Translations under genes and position numbers: made by a program
Source: Smittia aterrima
Taxonomy: Eukaryota > Arthropoda > Insecta > Diptera > Chironomidae
DNA: 64,000 bases
Direction of reading: 5' to 3'
Assembly (NCBI GenBank): GCA_033063855.1
Contig: CP093830.1
Location: 1,798,854 to 1,862,853 of the forward strand
Part shown: in pieces, positions 12,050 through 25,898 of the stretch
How positions within the stretch are numbered: position 1 is the stretch's first letter
Layout: the number at the start of each line of letters is the position of its first letter
The notes under the pieces: generated by a model
The model's database searches: none
Seen by the model: only the letters and a program-made list of their open reading frames with translations
What the model was told of the DNA's origin: nothing

Positions 12050-15000
12050 ATGTCGTCAGACGAAGTCATTACGGCAAAAGAGGAAGAGTTGAAGGAAGAC
12101 ATCAATGCTACCCAAGAAGGTGACTGTTGATTTAGGTCTAATTATTACATTCTTACTTAATGGCTACTTGTGTTTCAGGTACAATATCTACTGAAGAGCC
12201 AGAAATCCGCAGTAGAAACATCATTAGATACTCATTGCCTACGCTCCTTTCACTGCGGAGCTCTAAGCTTTCTCAAGCGAAGCCAGCATGCAGGAATCTC
12301 GATCTTTCGTGTATGGCTCACCATAAACCGCCTCCGAAAATGCTCGTTGCAAATATGATGCCAAAGTTTGCTTTGAATCAGATGCAGAACCGCGGTGAAG
12401 ATTCCATCTCACCTCTGTCGTTCCATTCAAACTCATCATCGTCGTCAAACGTATCATCATATCCGAAACGCTATCAAGACAATGCAAGAGATGGAGGCGA
12501 AGCTTATGGAAACAGTCGATATTACTATAACAAGTACAATAAGTACGATGACAACCCCGGTTCATCCAGGATTATCTACAAGACTACAGGCGCAAATGCA
12601 AATACGGGCAACAACATTCGATTCCTTAAAAAAGCTTACAACAGCAAATACGAGAACCAGGAGAGTTCAGTTGGTTTAATTTCCAACAAGAATATCTTGG
12701 AAAATTCTAGTCGTGTAATCACCGCAGCTGATCATCGCAACCTGAAGAAAACTATCGACTTGACACAAGATGATGAGAAGAAACCTGAAAAGGAGGAGAA
12801 GGCACCTTCTGATGTCATCAACAATAACAACGAGAAGAAGGAAGCAGAAAATACCAACAACGATGTGAACACAACTGTCCGTAATAAAAATGATCTCAAG
12901 AATCTTCCCGATGATATTACGAACCACTTGGATGACATGTTTAACAACCTGAATATGAATCAGCTGCTTCCGGAAAAGATGACAGACGAACGTGAGTCCT
13001 CTCGGTTCAGCAAGTGGTTCAGTAAGGACGAAGAAAGCAGCGAAAAGATTCCTGATCAGCAGAACAACAATAACGAAGGCGTCGCATTTCCCCAAAGCGT
13101 TGAGTCTGAAAAGTATTTCCAGCCCATCGACAAGGTTGAAAGCAATTCGCTTTTCCAATTGCTAAAAGGACCTGGCGATAGTTTAAAAGATGAGAATGCA
13201 TTGATGAACATGATCCAACAAAAGCAGCAAAAATCTCCAAATTCCGGACAAGTTCACAGTGTAGAAGAGTTGGAAGCTCGACTCCGGCAACACAAAGCCT
13301 TAGACGAACGTAAAACCAACGAAAACGAACAAAAGGTTCTTCAGAATTTCTTCCAGCAACAATTCTTGCCGAACGTAATGCAACCGCAACAACCTTTGGT
13401 ACCACAAAATCAAGAAGACGTCAACGCATTCAAGAAGCTGCTTTCTCAAATGACGAATGAGGATGGTAAACAAAATGGTCCTAACGTTCTACAGCAAATG
13501 ATGTCTCACGGAAATGACGGCAATCATCATATTCAGAAACAAAAAGGTTTCCCCAACAGCGCAAAAATGCAGCCGAAGACAATGAATCCAAATCATGTTG
13601 CACCACACATGATTCCACAGCAATTTGGTAACAACATAGAAATGATGAAGTTCATGCAGCAAAAGATGCCGATTGCTCAACTTCCAGAAGTCATGTCAAG
13701 GCCAGAAGTTCAAGCAATCGTTCAAGGTAAATGAACAAAAACTTGAATAAGAATACATTTCTCAACCTTTTCAAAACTTTTAGATTTGTCATCAGGAGAA
13801 ACTTCTCAATACAGTTTGTGGCAACGACTTACTGCTCCAGGATTATCACACATTGAACGCGACATTATCACCAGCGCTCTCAACATCTTCAACGCTAATA
13901 GCAACGCAAATGGCAACTCAGCAATGTTCCCAAAGCCAGTTGGTCCGAACAATCTTTTCCCGCAGATGAAAGCTAACGCTCTGTCAGCTCCCATTCCGAT
14001 GCCGCAAGGATCTCCACTCTCGCCAGTTCCATCGACTTTGGATCAACATCTTTTGTTCCAACATCAAGCTGCTGCGGCTGCTGCTAACAAACTTCGATTG
14101 TCACCATTGCCAGCTGCAGGTAATTCATTGAAACTTAATTTCTAGAAATAACTCAGTGTGTCTCTGTGGTTTGAAGAAGCAAAAACAACTTCTTCAAAAG
14201 GAGACTAACTAAACTTCCCGTATTCGATGAATTTTTGAATCCATAAATATTTGTTGCACGCACGCAAGGATTCTCAATGGCTCCAGCTGTGTTGCCACCG
14301 AATAATACTTTGACACTGCATGTGCCAGGTAGATTGTTCTACTTTAATTGCTGGAAAATTGTTGTGACCCCTTCTGTAACAAATATTTTTATATCAAAGT
14401 TGCTTAACTTCTTAATTCTTCTTAGGTATTCCCCAACGAATCCCGTCACCTCGAGAGCTTCAATATCATACACAGTCAATTATGCAGAACGCTCTGATCC
14501 GTAAAAAGTTGGAAGAGCAACGTGAAAATTTCCGCAAGAGGCAAGAACAAGAGCAAAAAGAACAAATGCAGAAGCAGGAAAGCGAAAGGAAGCATCATGA
14601 CCCGTCTGAAAGATCTCCTGATCAGTCTCCAGAAGACATGCCGAAGATGGATTCACCAATCAAGAAAGCACCGAATCAACATCAAATCCTTCGGCAACAC
14701 GCTCCATCACCCAACATGTTTACTCCAACATCAGTGTTGCGTAAGATGACTGCTGAGAAGGAAAGTGATAGCATGAAAATGGGATCTGATAAAAAGAAAG
14801 CGATTACAGGAGCTCAAGCTCCTCGCATGCAGCAACAACAACAGCAGCAGCAACAACAGTACATGGGAAACCTGGCTCAGCTCGATCGTATGATGCAGAT
14901 GCAAGCACAAAACGATGCGTTCGGCAAAGTCAACTGGGATGCTCAATCATCAATGAAGCCTCAAGGTAAATTAACTTTATTTCAATTGATTCAACATTGC

Positions 15001-15597
15001 TTATGAATTTAATTTTTAGGCCGTCCAATTGTCAAAGGAGCTGGACCTGTTGGATCTTCTCAACCACAAAATCCCATGATGACTTCAGCTCAACAACCTC
15101 AGCAGAATATGATGCCAGTGAATTACGAATTTCAACAAATCCAGAAGATGAATATGCAAAAGCAGTTCCTTCAACAGCAGCAGGCGCAACAAATCATTCA
15201 AATGAAGAAACAACAACAAATGGAGAATCCCGTCTTGACTCAGTTTATGGCTCAGCAGCAGCAACGAGCACATCAACAACAACATTTAATCCGTTCCCAG
15301 CAGTTTCCCCAGCAAATGAATTACGCACAGCAGATGATGCAAGGACGAGGAAAGGAACAGGATGACTGTAAGTTTGTAACAAATAATTCAATTATTTAAC
15401 GGATTACAACGGTTTTATTTTCAGTGGAAAGCCGCTCGATGAGTAACAACGGAGGTTGCTTATCACCAACAAGCAATCAACTTGCAAAGTGGTTCTCCCC
15501 AGAGCTTTTGGCTGACGCATCCGCAGGAAAATTGCCGTCGATGAATGGTCAGATGCTGAGCCTCGAGGAATTCGAAAAGTGCATTCAGAATTCTTAA
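12050..15597 (+). CDS. 4E-T: eIF4E transporter (4E-T)
   Basis: A P-body protein that binds the cap-binding factor eIF4E, carries it to the nucleus and promotes translational repression and mRNA decay. Seven exons join in frame: 12050-12119, 12179-13726, 13784-14119, 14269-14328, 14426-14965, 15020-15367 and 15425-15597, giving 1024 residues. The canonical eIF4E-binding motif YSLPTLL (Y-x4-L-L) is at residues 41-47. Other family marks are SSRFSKWFSKD, the RIPSPRELQYHTQSIMQNA block in exon 5 and the C-terminal LAKWFSPELLADASAGKLPS. The middle and C-terminal parts are rich in Asn, Gln and Met, with about ten Gln in a row encoded at 14829-14860. The start was chosen because the ATG at 12050 opens the frame and splices in phase to exon 2. 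A later in-frame ATG at 12160 lies inside the intron. Confidence 0.93.
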
Positions 15598-15796
15598 ATG
15601 GATTACAATTCGTTTATTTTGTCTCTCTCTATATATCTTTCGCTCTTCTTTCTTGACGATCCATCGGTAGGGTGAGCAGCTGCTGAAGAGAAAATCCCGC
15701 AAAAATTATAAACAAGGAAACATTCGACAAAGATGGAAAATAGAAACTTCTTTAAATGGCAAATTCGAATTGACTTTTCTTTAAATTGATTATTTT

Positions 15797-17033
15797 TTAG
15801 AGATCGTCTCGATTGAAATGTTTTCGTCTCTGCGCCAAATCAAACTGCATCAAAATCACGAAGTTTGACGAAGTTGTTGCGATGACTGCGTATACAAGTT
15901 CCCAATCGTAATCGAAGAGTCCACACGAAAGCCTCGGCTGCCTTTTCATCAACAAAATACTGAAAGTTTGAAGTATTGATGACTTAAGAGATCTATGCGA
16001 ATGATGTTCCTTCAATAAGCTCTTCAAGATTTTCGTCACGTTCTCAGCCTAAAATGAGAAATAGATTAAGTTCAAAACAAAACAGAACTTCAATCACCTT
16101 TCGATTTGTCAAATTGCAAGTGACAATGACGGCCAGAAGTACGATGTTATAATAAATTGTGAATCCAATTGATGAGATTGTTACTGCAGTTAAATGACCA
16201 GCAACCACGAAATCAGTATAAGCCGTAAACATGGTGAAAAGTGTGTAAAGAAGGCTCATTCCAAATCCTGACATAACTTGAAGTGAATAGCAAACATTCA
16301 TTTCATCGCAGACCTCAATTATTTCTTGATAAACTTTAGCTAATGTGCATAAAATTTTATCATTGGTATCTCCTTTCAAGATCTGACTCATTGTTGTCAG
16401 TCGATTACTAATTCCCATGACATAGACAGTCATTGATCCGACTCCAACTGTAAAGTTCACTCCCGCGTAAAGACTTAGGAAAATCTTAATAAGAGAGCCT
16501 TCAGTAAAATATGTCCAAACAGCTAATGGAATCATCAAGAACTGCAACAAAATCCCACAGAGAATATGAATCTTTTCAGAATTGTTATAATTTACGGGAA
16601 AGTTGATCGATGAAAACTGAAAATTGTTTATTAACAAATATTAATTCAACTAGTTATCACTCACTTTGTCTTGCATTTTCGCAAGTTTTACAAGGATATC
16701 CCATGACTTGTGTCGAACTAGAAAGTTAGTTAGCATCACCACAATCGAAACAAAAACTGAACCGATAAAACCAACAAAGTTTCCAGTGTCGGCAATGCTT
16801 GAGTTAGAAACTCCAAGCTCTTCTCTCTTCAACACCGCAACGTAGCACATCGAGATTCCAAAAAATATTCCGAACAACATGTACACGACATCAAAGAATT
16901 TCGTTACTGATTTTCCATCGACAATTGTGATCGATAAATATCCCATGACCTTGATAAGAATAATATTCTTGGCAGCAAACTCAATTGTATCGGACGAAGT
17001 CATCGACTCGGTCTTTATTCGAATGAGAGTCAT
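15797..17033 (-). CDS. Gustatory receptor family protein (7 TM)
   Basis: A chemoreceptor of the insect gustatory-receptor family, expected to be a ligand-gated channel in the membrane of sensory neurons. Three exons (17033-16665, 16616-16098, 16048-15797) join in phase to 379 residues. About seven hydrophobic helices are visible. The last helix carries NFVILMQFD, a variant of the family TYhhhhhQF signature, preceded by CGLFDYDWELVYAV. The start is the ATG at 17033; the longer frame begins with a non-ATG codon. It is a diverged paralogue of the plus-strand gene that starts 144 bp away, sharing GYxxITIxxxKSVTKxxDVxY near the N-terminus. The ligand is unknown. An odorant receptor is less likely given the last-helix motif. 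Confidence 0.87.
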
Positions 17034-17177
17034 TTTCAAATGAACGAATGAGACTAATAGTCTGCATTAGTCGATATTGATAGATATCGATAATTTAAGT
17101 GAACTCTTATCAAATTAGAAGATCCTGAAAATTATTGAAAAACTATTCATTAAGCGATTATTCCTTGAAGTGAAAAG
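17034..17177. promoter_or_regulatory. Bidirectional promoter between two gustatory receptor genes
   Basis: Only 144 bp separate the two divergent ATGs. The spacer holds an inverted repeat with perfect 7-bp arms, TCGATAT at 17071-17077 and ATATCGA at 17084-17090. It overlaps TATCGATA at 17085-17092, identical to the DRE site bound by DREF in Drosophila. Control of both genes from here is inference. Confidence 0.55.
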
Positions 17178-18355
17178 ATGGTTGAAACAACGGTGGAAAA
17201 GTTCATGAGAAGAAGAGTCAGAATGTTAAAATTTTTTGGATACTCTGCGATAACAATTGACGGCAGAAAATCTGTGACGAAACCAAGTGATGTGATATAT
17301 TTAGCGATTCTTCTTTTGTTTAGCTCTTCAATCATCGTCGGGTCAATTATTGACAGAGAAAAGTTTATGAAAGGAAAACACGAAATTGCTGATTATGGAA
17401 ATTACATTGCTTTCATCGCTTCACTCGTTCTTGCATTGATTTCGATGATAAATTCCTTCATTTTTCGACACAAGATTTGGGAGCTTTATTTAGTTATTAT
17501 TGACATCGACGAAAGCTACATTGAAATCGGAATGGAGGAAAATTATCTTAAAATTGGGAAAATTTTCCTCGCAACATTTGCGTTCCTGGCATTTCAATTA
17601 TTTCCTCTAACTATTTGTCTCTACGCAATCGAAGGATCAATCATAAAAGCTTTGCTCTACTTTTACTCAGGTTTTCATTTCACGATAAGTTTGTCCTCGA
17701 TGTGCGGGTTGTTGAACGCTTTGCGATTTCGAGTCAAAACTTTGAATAAAGTTCTCAAAACTTTGAAAGGCAATTCAAAAATATCGAGTAGTCAAAAAAT
17801 TTTGGGGCTCCTTGGAATCTACGAAAAAATAATCAAAGGCAACAATTTATCGAATTTGTGTTTCGGATTTCCTGTTCTTCTTGGATTCGGACTCAACTTT
17901 TTCTACACAATCTTCACAATATTCATGACAGTTCGCGATATTTTGCACGGACATGTTACAAATGTTACGTTTGCCTCCATCGTCTACTGTCTCTATCTTC
18001 ATTTGTTTATGCAAGTGGCATTGTATTTCTGTACGCGGTTTAAGTCCAACAGTTATGAAACCTTGAAGCTAGTCAATCAAGCAATGAGAGATTTCGACGA
18101 TAAGGATAACACTTCATTGTTGATTTGTCTAGGAACTTTAATTAAAAACAACATGACAAACTTCACTTGCGGACTTTTTGACTTTGATTGGAAAATGATT
18201 TACGGAGTGAGAACTTTAATCAAATCAAAGTTTTCATTGAAAAACTTTTTTTCTTTTAGATGATCGCGGCTGGAGCAACTAATTTCATCATTTTACTACA
18301 ATTTGATATTGCTTCGAACAAATTGAAACTCAATAATCAAGTGGCAGCTAATTGA
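17178..18355 (+). CDS. Gustatory receptor family protein (7 TM), paralogue
   Basis: A second gustatory-receptor-type chemoreceptor of 374 residues. Exon 1 is 17178-18206 and exon 2 is 18260-18355, with a 54-bp intron between codons. About seven hydrophobic segments are visible, and the last helix reads ATNFIILLQFDIA, matching the family's C-terminal signature; CGLFDFDWKMIYG precedes it at the exon end. The N-terminus (FFGYSAITIDGRKSVTKPSDVIYL) aligns with that of the minus-strand neighbour, so the two arose by inverted duplication. They differ in intron number: the neighbour has an extra intron in its first half, so intron gain or loss followed duplication. Expression and ligand are not shown by the sequence. 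Confidence 0.87.
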
Positions 18356-21300
18356 ATGACCTCGAACTTGAATAATTTGTCTGAAGTCATTAGAGATATT
18401 TAAGCGAGTGCCTTGAACTCTTTCCTAAAAGAAATTGTAGAAAAAAATAGAAACTTTATAAAGTGAAGTTGCAGCAGATTTTCCTGAATTTCCCAATCTT
18501 CCTCATGTCGTTAAATTTTATTATCTCATCAATTTTTCAGTGAGATTCGATGTTCATATCTTCAGAGGGAAATCGATGAGCTGAAAATAATCATAGCTAC
18601 CGTGTGAATATCAATGTAGGTCATCAACTAGTGCTCAGTCGTCGCAGAAGACGGAAGTGGGTTACAAGGACGAAGAAGATTTTAATTTTCATGCAGGCTG
18701 CGTCTCGCTTCAGGCTGTGTCGAGTTAATAGAAAATATTTTGCTGCTTCGTATATCAACATCGAGAGTTCCCTCGAAAACGAGAAGTGTGAAAATTGATT
18801 TAATGATGGGAGTGTAGAGGGAGAGTTGGAAAATTTCAACACATGTCGCTCCGATGATGATGTGGAATATTTTCATTTTTGCAGTAATTTTTCATTTTCC
18901 TAAATTTGGTTTTTGTGGGTTTAGTTTTAATGGGAGAATTATGCGTAATGATGAAATAATTTGTTTCGCTTCATAGGGATCGTGTCTTTTGGTCACAAAG
19001 CAAACAAAAAAAAATACTGAGTAGCTAAGGAAATCTTTTGACCTTTTGTCTCTGAGACAATGCGAAATAAAAGGAAACTTAAGAATTGAAGTTCGACCGC
19101 TCGACGGCGTCAAGCTCCTCCCAATTGAACGAAGAAAGTTTTCCGGCCACGCCCAAGACAAAACATTTTTTGTTTCATCACTCTCGCTGAGAATCTAGCA
19201 GCAAATTTATATTTCATCATGTTCTTATGTACAAGGAAAGCATTTTCCTTTCATCCAATTTCGAACTCGAGTCGTTTTTTAAAACAAAATAAATTGACTT
19301 TTCAACAATGGACATTTTTCAGATGGAAAACCTCGCTCGGATTGACACAGAAATATGCTAATCAAGCATTGGAAGCACGGACCACTCAGCATCGCTCACA
19401 TAAATCTATCGAAGAAGCAAATTGCGGACACATCGGTTTGAATTCCTGAAAAATGTTTACAACCTGATCATCATAAAAATGTTGTCAACCCTCGCTCGCT
19501 CATGTAATCTCCGTGTCACAAAGCCGTCCGGTGTTTGTTTGTAAATCCCCGCTTGCCCGCCCTTCCCTTCCTCGAAATTTATGCGAACTGAACTCTCAAC
19601 GAAAACCACATCATGAGAATCAGGTGCACGTTATCGAGATATCGCATTAAAGAGATTTGTCAGAGATTTATTCTTTCTCCTTCTTGCTATCTATTCAATT
19701 AACATATTTTCTTATTGGATTTATTTGCACTGAGATAAAAATGCAAAGCAGCAACGAAAGCCATACCATTCATTATTTATTTAAATGATATTCAATCTCG
19801 TTGTTCACACCAGAACGGAAGATCAGAGCTTGTTTAACTTTTATTAATAATTCAGCAAATAGATTTAAATCGCCACCAGGCGACGAAAGCAACTTCTCCC
19901 CAGAAGAGAGTGATTTAATTACGGTGAATGGTTGAACGTTTCCTGAATTTTAAATTGGACGAATCATCCACCAAGTTGACTTGTTTGTTAGTTTAACTCA
20001 CAGACGAGAGTCTGATGACTGACGAAAAAAATGTTAAAATCGCTGTAGTTAAGCGACTCATAGCTCTGAATTTTCAATGAGCGCTTGTAATTGGAAATAA
20101 TATTTTTGCTAACAGAAAATGTTAAACTGTTATTTGCCGAGCCTTTCTGTGTTTCGTTTCGATTCAAGCGTTTAAGTGCTCGACAACATGAGCATAATTA
20201 CCATAAATGGCACCGCGCGCTCGTTTACGTTTTGAGAATAACAATTCAATTTTCGCCTGGTCGAGCGAAGCGAGAAACTCAACACGAGCAAGAAAAATCG
20301 ATTTTTATTTGGTTTTGAACTTCCAGCGAGACGTAATTGGGCGCTCGCCGTTGCCCTGGCTTTCCTCTCAAAGGAATTCAGCTGCAGTTAATGCCGTCGT
20401 CTCAACATTTCTTTGCCTTCATTGATGGCAATATTTCATTGCAAGTCCACGGGCGTTGCTGAGAACACGACTAAGATTAACAAGCACACAAACCGCGCCG
20501 TCCACACAATGTGACAAATGAAGTTTTTGCTTCGACATATCAATCGGAACTATTTTATAGACTGCAATTGCAACTCAGCCTCGTCGTTAACAATCCTAGC
20601 TGAGACAAAAATGCATTTTGCGACAATTGCCAAGATAAATAAATGTCTTGATTATGCTGCCTGCTCGAAAGATTGTGCAAATCTATTACAGTTGCGCAAT
20701 TTAATGTTGGAAAACGAGAAGTAACAGATAAAAATTAACAACACGAGAAATGTCACAATGAAAATTCTTCGCGAGCATTAAGCGACATGGGCACACAAAA
20801 GGCGACAAAGAAAATGTTAATTTAATTTTCGAGGCATTCATTTAAGGAGAAGAGATTCGCAGAACGGCTTACAATTTCATTTCATTAAACGATCCATGGG
20901 GTAAATACGTAAATACCATCACAAGACTTGAACGTTGTCGAAGATCTTACGAAACAATTTAATTTGTAAAAGAAATATTCACGGAACTTATAAATTTGCT
21001 GCTAATTTTCTTTTGCTAAGTAAACATCTTGTTATTACATTCCTTCCTTTACTTGAATTCGAATTAAATTTGAAAAATATTTCCCTTCCATAATTTTCTT
21101 TTAATTGATAACTCTTGTCTTGTTTTAAATAAGGAATTAAAATGTTTCTTCATCTCAAGACGAAGGGTGATGAAAATATTTGTTTATGTTGGCTAATTAA
21201 TTTTTAATTCATAACGACAAGTCAGAGCAACAGTTTTCTCAAGATTCAGTATTTCGTCAAATTAATTTTCTTTCATCATTTGATGTCAGGTTAGCGAGCG

Positions 21301-24300
21301 TGCTAAATTTTTAACAGCCGGTGAACCATTGGAGCAATAACAATGCAAAGTATTTCGCATGAAACAATCGAGCAATAACAAAGAGTGAAAAAGCATATTT
21401 TCCGCTTGGATTCATCGGGAAATTATTAATAAAAAAAAGTCTCAATCTCTCTCTCACTCGCCAGCAATGCGATCATTAATAAAACGCTCTTTAGTTTCCC
21501 ATTATTTGATTTTATTGGAACGATAATAAAACATGTTGTTCAACAGTGAAAACGAACTTTATGATTTCCATTTCTCTGCCTTTTCAGTTATATTGGCTTG
21601 TAAAGCTGTAATAATGGAAATGTTTTTCCCCTTCAATTGAAAGAGGCGAAAGCTGAGGGGAAACTAGTCGAGAAGTCACTCGACAAAGCGGTGAGAGAAC
21701 ATTTATCGATGACAATAACTCGATGTCCCCTTAGTCTCGACATGAGAAGAACGAGAAAAGTTGAATCCATAAAAGCAATTGTACCAAATACCTCGAAAAG
21801 TTAAACTTTCTATGGCGAATTTTATTTGGAATTTTCAATTGCGAACGCGACGGGGCAAAATTGTTTTAAACGTTCCGCCTCACCCTCTCATCTCACGATC
21901 TTTAATCGCTGTCTGCTAGAAGCATATTGAAAATTAGCTTTTAATTTGACTTTGACTCGAATTGCGCGAGATTCCAATCGCGAGAAGGAATCAATAAACG
22001 AGCAGCATCGTAAATCACGCCATAAAAGTTAATTGTGTTTCTCAAGCGATTGTTCGGCAATTTTAGTTATTCAATTGAAGTTTTGCGGGGAGAATTGAAT
22101 TAGCCTAGATCGATTAACAAATCGAAAATGGAGCAATAAATTTTCGATTTGGGAAGGCCGTAAAATTATGCTAATTAATTTGATTGTGTTTAATTATCGA
22201 TTCTCATCTAATTGCTTGAGTGCGATCGATTTATTTGAGTTCGCGGATTGATTTCTTGCGTAATTTATTCTTTTAGAAATGAAGGTCTAAGACTTAGAAA
22301 AAAGAAGCTGCTGCACGTAAAAGCATTTAATGCATTTCATTGGTTAATCCTAAAGCCACAAAAACTCTTCTAACATCTCCCATCAATCACAATAAGTCAG
22401 GAATTCTTGTAATGGGTGAAAGGCATTAGAAGTCGAGACTCGAGAGTGTAAATTCTGATTATCAGTTCAACCATTTAACCCTCGTTTGAAAAATTTACAA
22501 CTCTTCCGACGTGTCATCAAATAATTTAGAGTGTGAGGAGAAGAAAATAAATTTCACAGTTTAAATCTCGAGGATAAATTATTTCGTCTAATGAGCAAAC
22601 AGAGTTCGGAGACAACGAAGGGTTAATAAAATTTATTGCTTCGCAAATATAATTACTCATTATTATCGATAGAAGAGTTTTTAGCGTTTAAATGTTACAG
22701 TTTTAATCCTGTCGCAGTCAGCTGCTCTGTTAAACATGACTAAGCAGTTAACCTTATTAACACAATTTCACTCTCTCTCCTGAGGGAAGACTCGGAGTTT
22801 ATTTACTTAAAGGAATTTGAAAAAGAATTCAAGAAAAAGAAGAAATTTCTAATTAAGAAAGCGAATCGAATCAAAGGACAAAAGGTGTCGCATGGAAAAC
22901 TCATTTTTTAATTAAGCAACAATCTCAGAATTAAGAGCATCGAGAGAATCTTGAATATTCAAATTATCTTCTTTCAACTTACGTGCCCGATGACAAAGGA
23001 CATGGCTAAGATACGAATTCTCGCTCGCACTGGCAACCTTCACTTCCCGTCGCAGATTTTTTTTTCACCCGAAATTAAATTAAATTTTAAAAACACTGAT
23101 AACTGTTCTGAAGATTTTCTTCGAACCCTCTGAAACTTTTTTTTCTGTGTTTCTCAATGAGTGAACACCAGAAAGGAGATGAGTCTTCCGTTTCGGAACG
23201 ATGTAATAAAAAAACTTTTCAAGTGAACCTTTTAATGTTTCTCCTTTGACTGGTAAAGTGTGTGCAACTTCTGATGTTCTCATCTCGACGATTTTTTGCA
23301 TGAGTTCGCGTCCCTCGAGCGAAAATAAAAATCTGGGACGAAAGGCGATTAACGTTCGGTTTCCTCTGTTTTATTAGCTTTTTGATAAAGATCGGCGATT
23401 GTGAAGGGGGAGACAGAGAAGGCGAGAAGTCCGTTCGAGTAATTTAAACGAATTATCACACTTCAGATAAAGATTCCACTTCTCATCAAGCGCAGGCATG
23501 AATAGACAAAACGGCCAGAACGAGACGCGATGAAATTTACATTGAAACGCCAATAAATATCGAAAGTATCTTAGGTTTTAGCACGTAATTCTTCAATGTG
23601 TCATGAGGCATTGAAACAGTTTTCCGAAAGCTGCCAAGACTGTTACAAGCACACAATGGACACGCAGAGATGTGTAATCAAATGAAATTTATTTGATTTC
23701 ACCATAAAAATACCAATTGAAAAATTGAATTGAAAATTTGCATAAAGAACGATGGAAGAGTGTGGAGAAAAGAAGAATTTAAATATTTCCACGGCAGCAA
23801 GACGAAGGAAAGCATAAATTTCATTGCCGTTTTATTGCGATGACATATTGTTTCATTGTTTGATGTGTTTTTATCGCTCGCAGTTGCACATGCGAAAGTC
23901 AAGAGAGAACCCATTCCTCGAGCAAACTCAATAAAATCAATCGTAGCGCAATCAAATTGCTTCAATCTTAACTTTAATAACTGCGTAGACAACGTGGACG
24001 TGTGTCGCTTGAGCGAATTTATTAAAATTTAGATTAAATGAAAAGTTATGCGCCTGCTGATTTTGCACATGTCGCGATTGTAAAGATGAATCGTATTGTG
24101 AAGTAAAGTCGCTGCTAAATTTATATTAAAGACCGACTTTCACTTTGCATTTAAATTGCCATCATTGAGATGGAATTTTCAAGCTAAAGTTCGAAAGCGT
24201 TTAACACTTTATGTCGGGGATAGTTTAGAAATTTCGTGATGACAATTTTGACTCTCAAACTAAAAATTTCCTTTCATCTCTTAACTTCCAAACTCACCCC

Positions 24301-25898
24301 TCAACTCCCATAAAGTTCATGCTCGATTATGCTTCTTCTGTGAAATGAGATTTTTATTACTCTTATTAGAAAGACAAACACTCGTACACATTCGACATGC
24401 GAGAAGTGTCGAAAGACGTGGGAGGACATAAATTTATATTCAGTTGATTGTCTTTAAGTGCGTGTAGTAAGAAGCATCATCGTAAAATTATAATTTTCAT
24501 GTTCTTCGAAGAGTTTTTCTTCTTCATGAGGATTTTCATGTTCAATCGAGGAGAAGGAAAGTCGTGTGTAGTCGTCGCTGTGTTTGCTCGTGCTGTGTTT
24601 AATTTATTGATTATAGCGATCGCTTTCAGTTCTACGACACCACATAATCTTGTATCTTGTATGTTTTTCGCATCATGTTGTTACATGCCGTATAAGAGAG
24701 AATGTTTAAGAACAATCAGGGACGACGTTAAAGCAGCAAGACCATTTATTATGCCATTCTCTCCATACATTAAAAGTTAATTATCTTTGCAGAAAAAGAA
24801 GCCACGAGGAGTAAATAAACTTACAAGGATTTAATGTTATTTTAATTGGTGCTGATCAGAGTAGAGATTGATTTATATTTGAATTTCTCATATGACCGGC
24901 ATTAGAGATAAGAAAATACATCAAATGAGATCAGTTGAAAGCGTTGGACCATGAATCAAGCTCTAATGATTATTTAATAAGTGTTTGCCGTCCCCGTGGC
25001 TTGGGGGACTTTAAAAGGGTGAATATTTGATTTGTTCATGAGCTTCACTTAGTTACCACTTAGATAGTTTCGTCCTTTTAAATCTATTTTATTCTCGAAA
25101 CTCATTTCTCATCGTTTGGACGAAAACTCATTTTTCATTCAAGAAAAGATTTGCAAAAGGATTTCCGAACAAACCGAAAGTTGAGGTCGACTATTTGACA
25201 ATATCATGTTAGAATTAGTCCGTGAAATTATTGTCTTGATTTTGGAAACAAAAATGTGAAAATCTTTTCTCTTTTCCAGCAGAAAATCGATGCGAATGAT
25301 CTAAATTCCTGTCATCACACTCAGAAAACTTTTGCTTCGTCTTAAAGACGTTGACATGTGTTGTCTTATTGCCGTTCATAAAACAAATAAACACGAGAAG
25401 AGAACGAAGTTGAGAGATAAAATTAGAAGACTTTTCCTAAATAAAACAAGAGATTAACATTTATTCTGTATTATAAAGCCGCGTGTGCGGCTGTGAAATA
25501 TCGTTGTGGATTGCATGAAGGGATGAGAAATGTGTTCAGTAATAAGCCGCAATGACTTTAATTGCTGCTCACCGCAAAGCGACGAAGAAGAAATTGCGAA
25601 AGTAATCTAGAAAAATTATCTTTTGATCTTTTTGCATTTCATTGAATTTATTCTCAAGAATTCTTTTTGCTCTGGTGATTACACTTGACAGAGGGATATA
25701 AAGTAATAGTGTTAATGAGGGCAGTTTGAGTGAACCCATATCGCACTCCTTGGCTTCATAAGCCGGGACGAATAAATTATACTCAAAAAGACTCGCAGAT
25801 AAATTGTTCTTAAAATCTAATCATTAAAGGGCAAGAGAAAGAAATTTAAATTTTATAAGAAAGATCGTAAATGTTGAAATAAGAAAGATTCAATTATC
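18356..25898. other. Gene-poor region, 7.5 kb
   Basis: No recognisable protein or RNA gene. It contains one copy of the 339-bp inverted repeat (23148-23486). Frames of 60-110 codons (such as 23699-23992 minus and 24448-24780 plus) lack family motifs and plausible starts. Large introns, enhancers or long non-coding RNAs cannot be excluded. Confidence 0.5.
23148..23486 (-). repeat. 339-bp repeat, copy 1 (inverted relative to copy 2)
   Basis: Its reverse complement matches 52996-53337 base for base except for a 3-bp AGG missing here (near 23314). Both copies hold the same 51-codon frame beginning MQKIVEMRTSEVAH; here it starts at 23301 on the minus strand. Weaker similarity continues past the outer edge (the CGTTTCAATGTAA motif). 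No target-site duplication was seen. Confidence 0.9.

Noticed and set aside
12160..12178. In-frame ATG at 12160 as the start of 4E-T
   Set aside because: It lies in the intron between the exon ending at 12119 and the acceptor at 12178. The ATG at 12050 splices in phase and gives the expected N-terminus.
15797..18355. The chemoreceptor pair as odorant receptors
   Set aside because: The C-terminal helix has the gustatory-receptor type NFhILhQF motif, and the CGLFDxDW block precedes it.
24448..24780. 110-codon frame on the plus strand
   Set aside because: It starts with a non-ATG codon, is low-complexity and Phe-rich, and shows no family motif or splice context.
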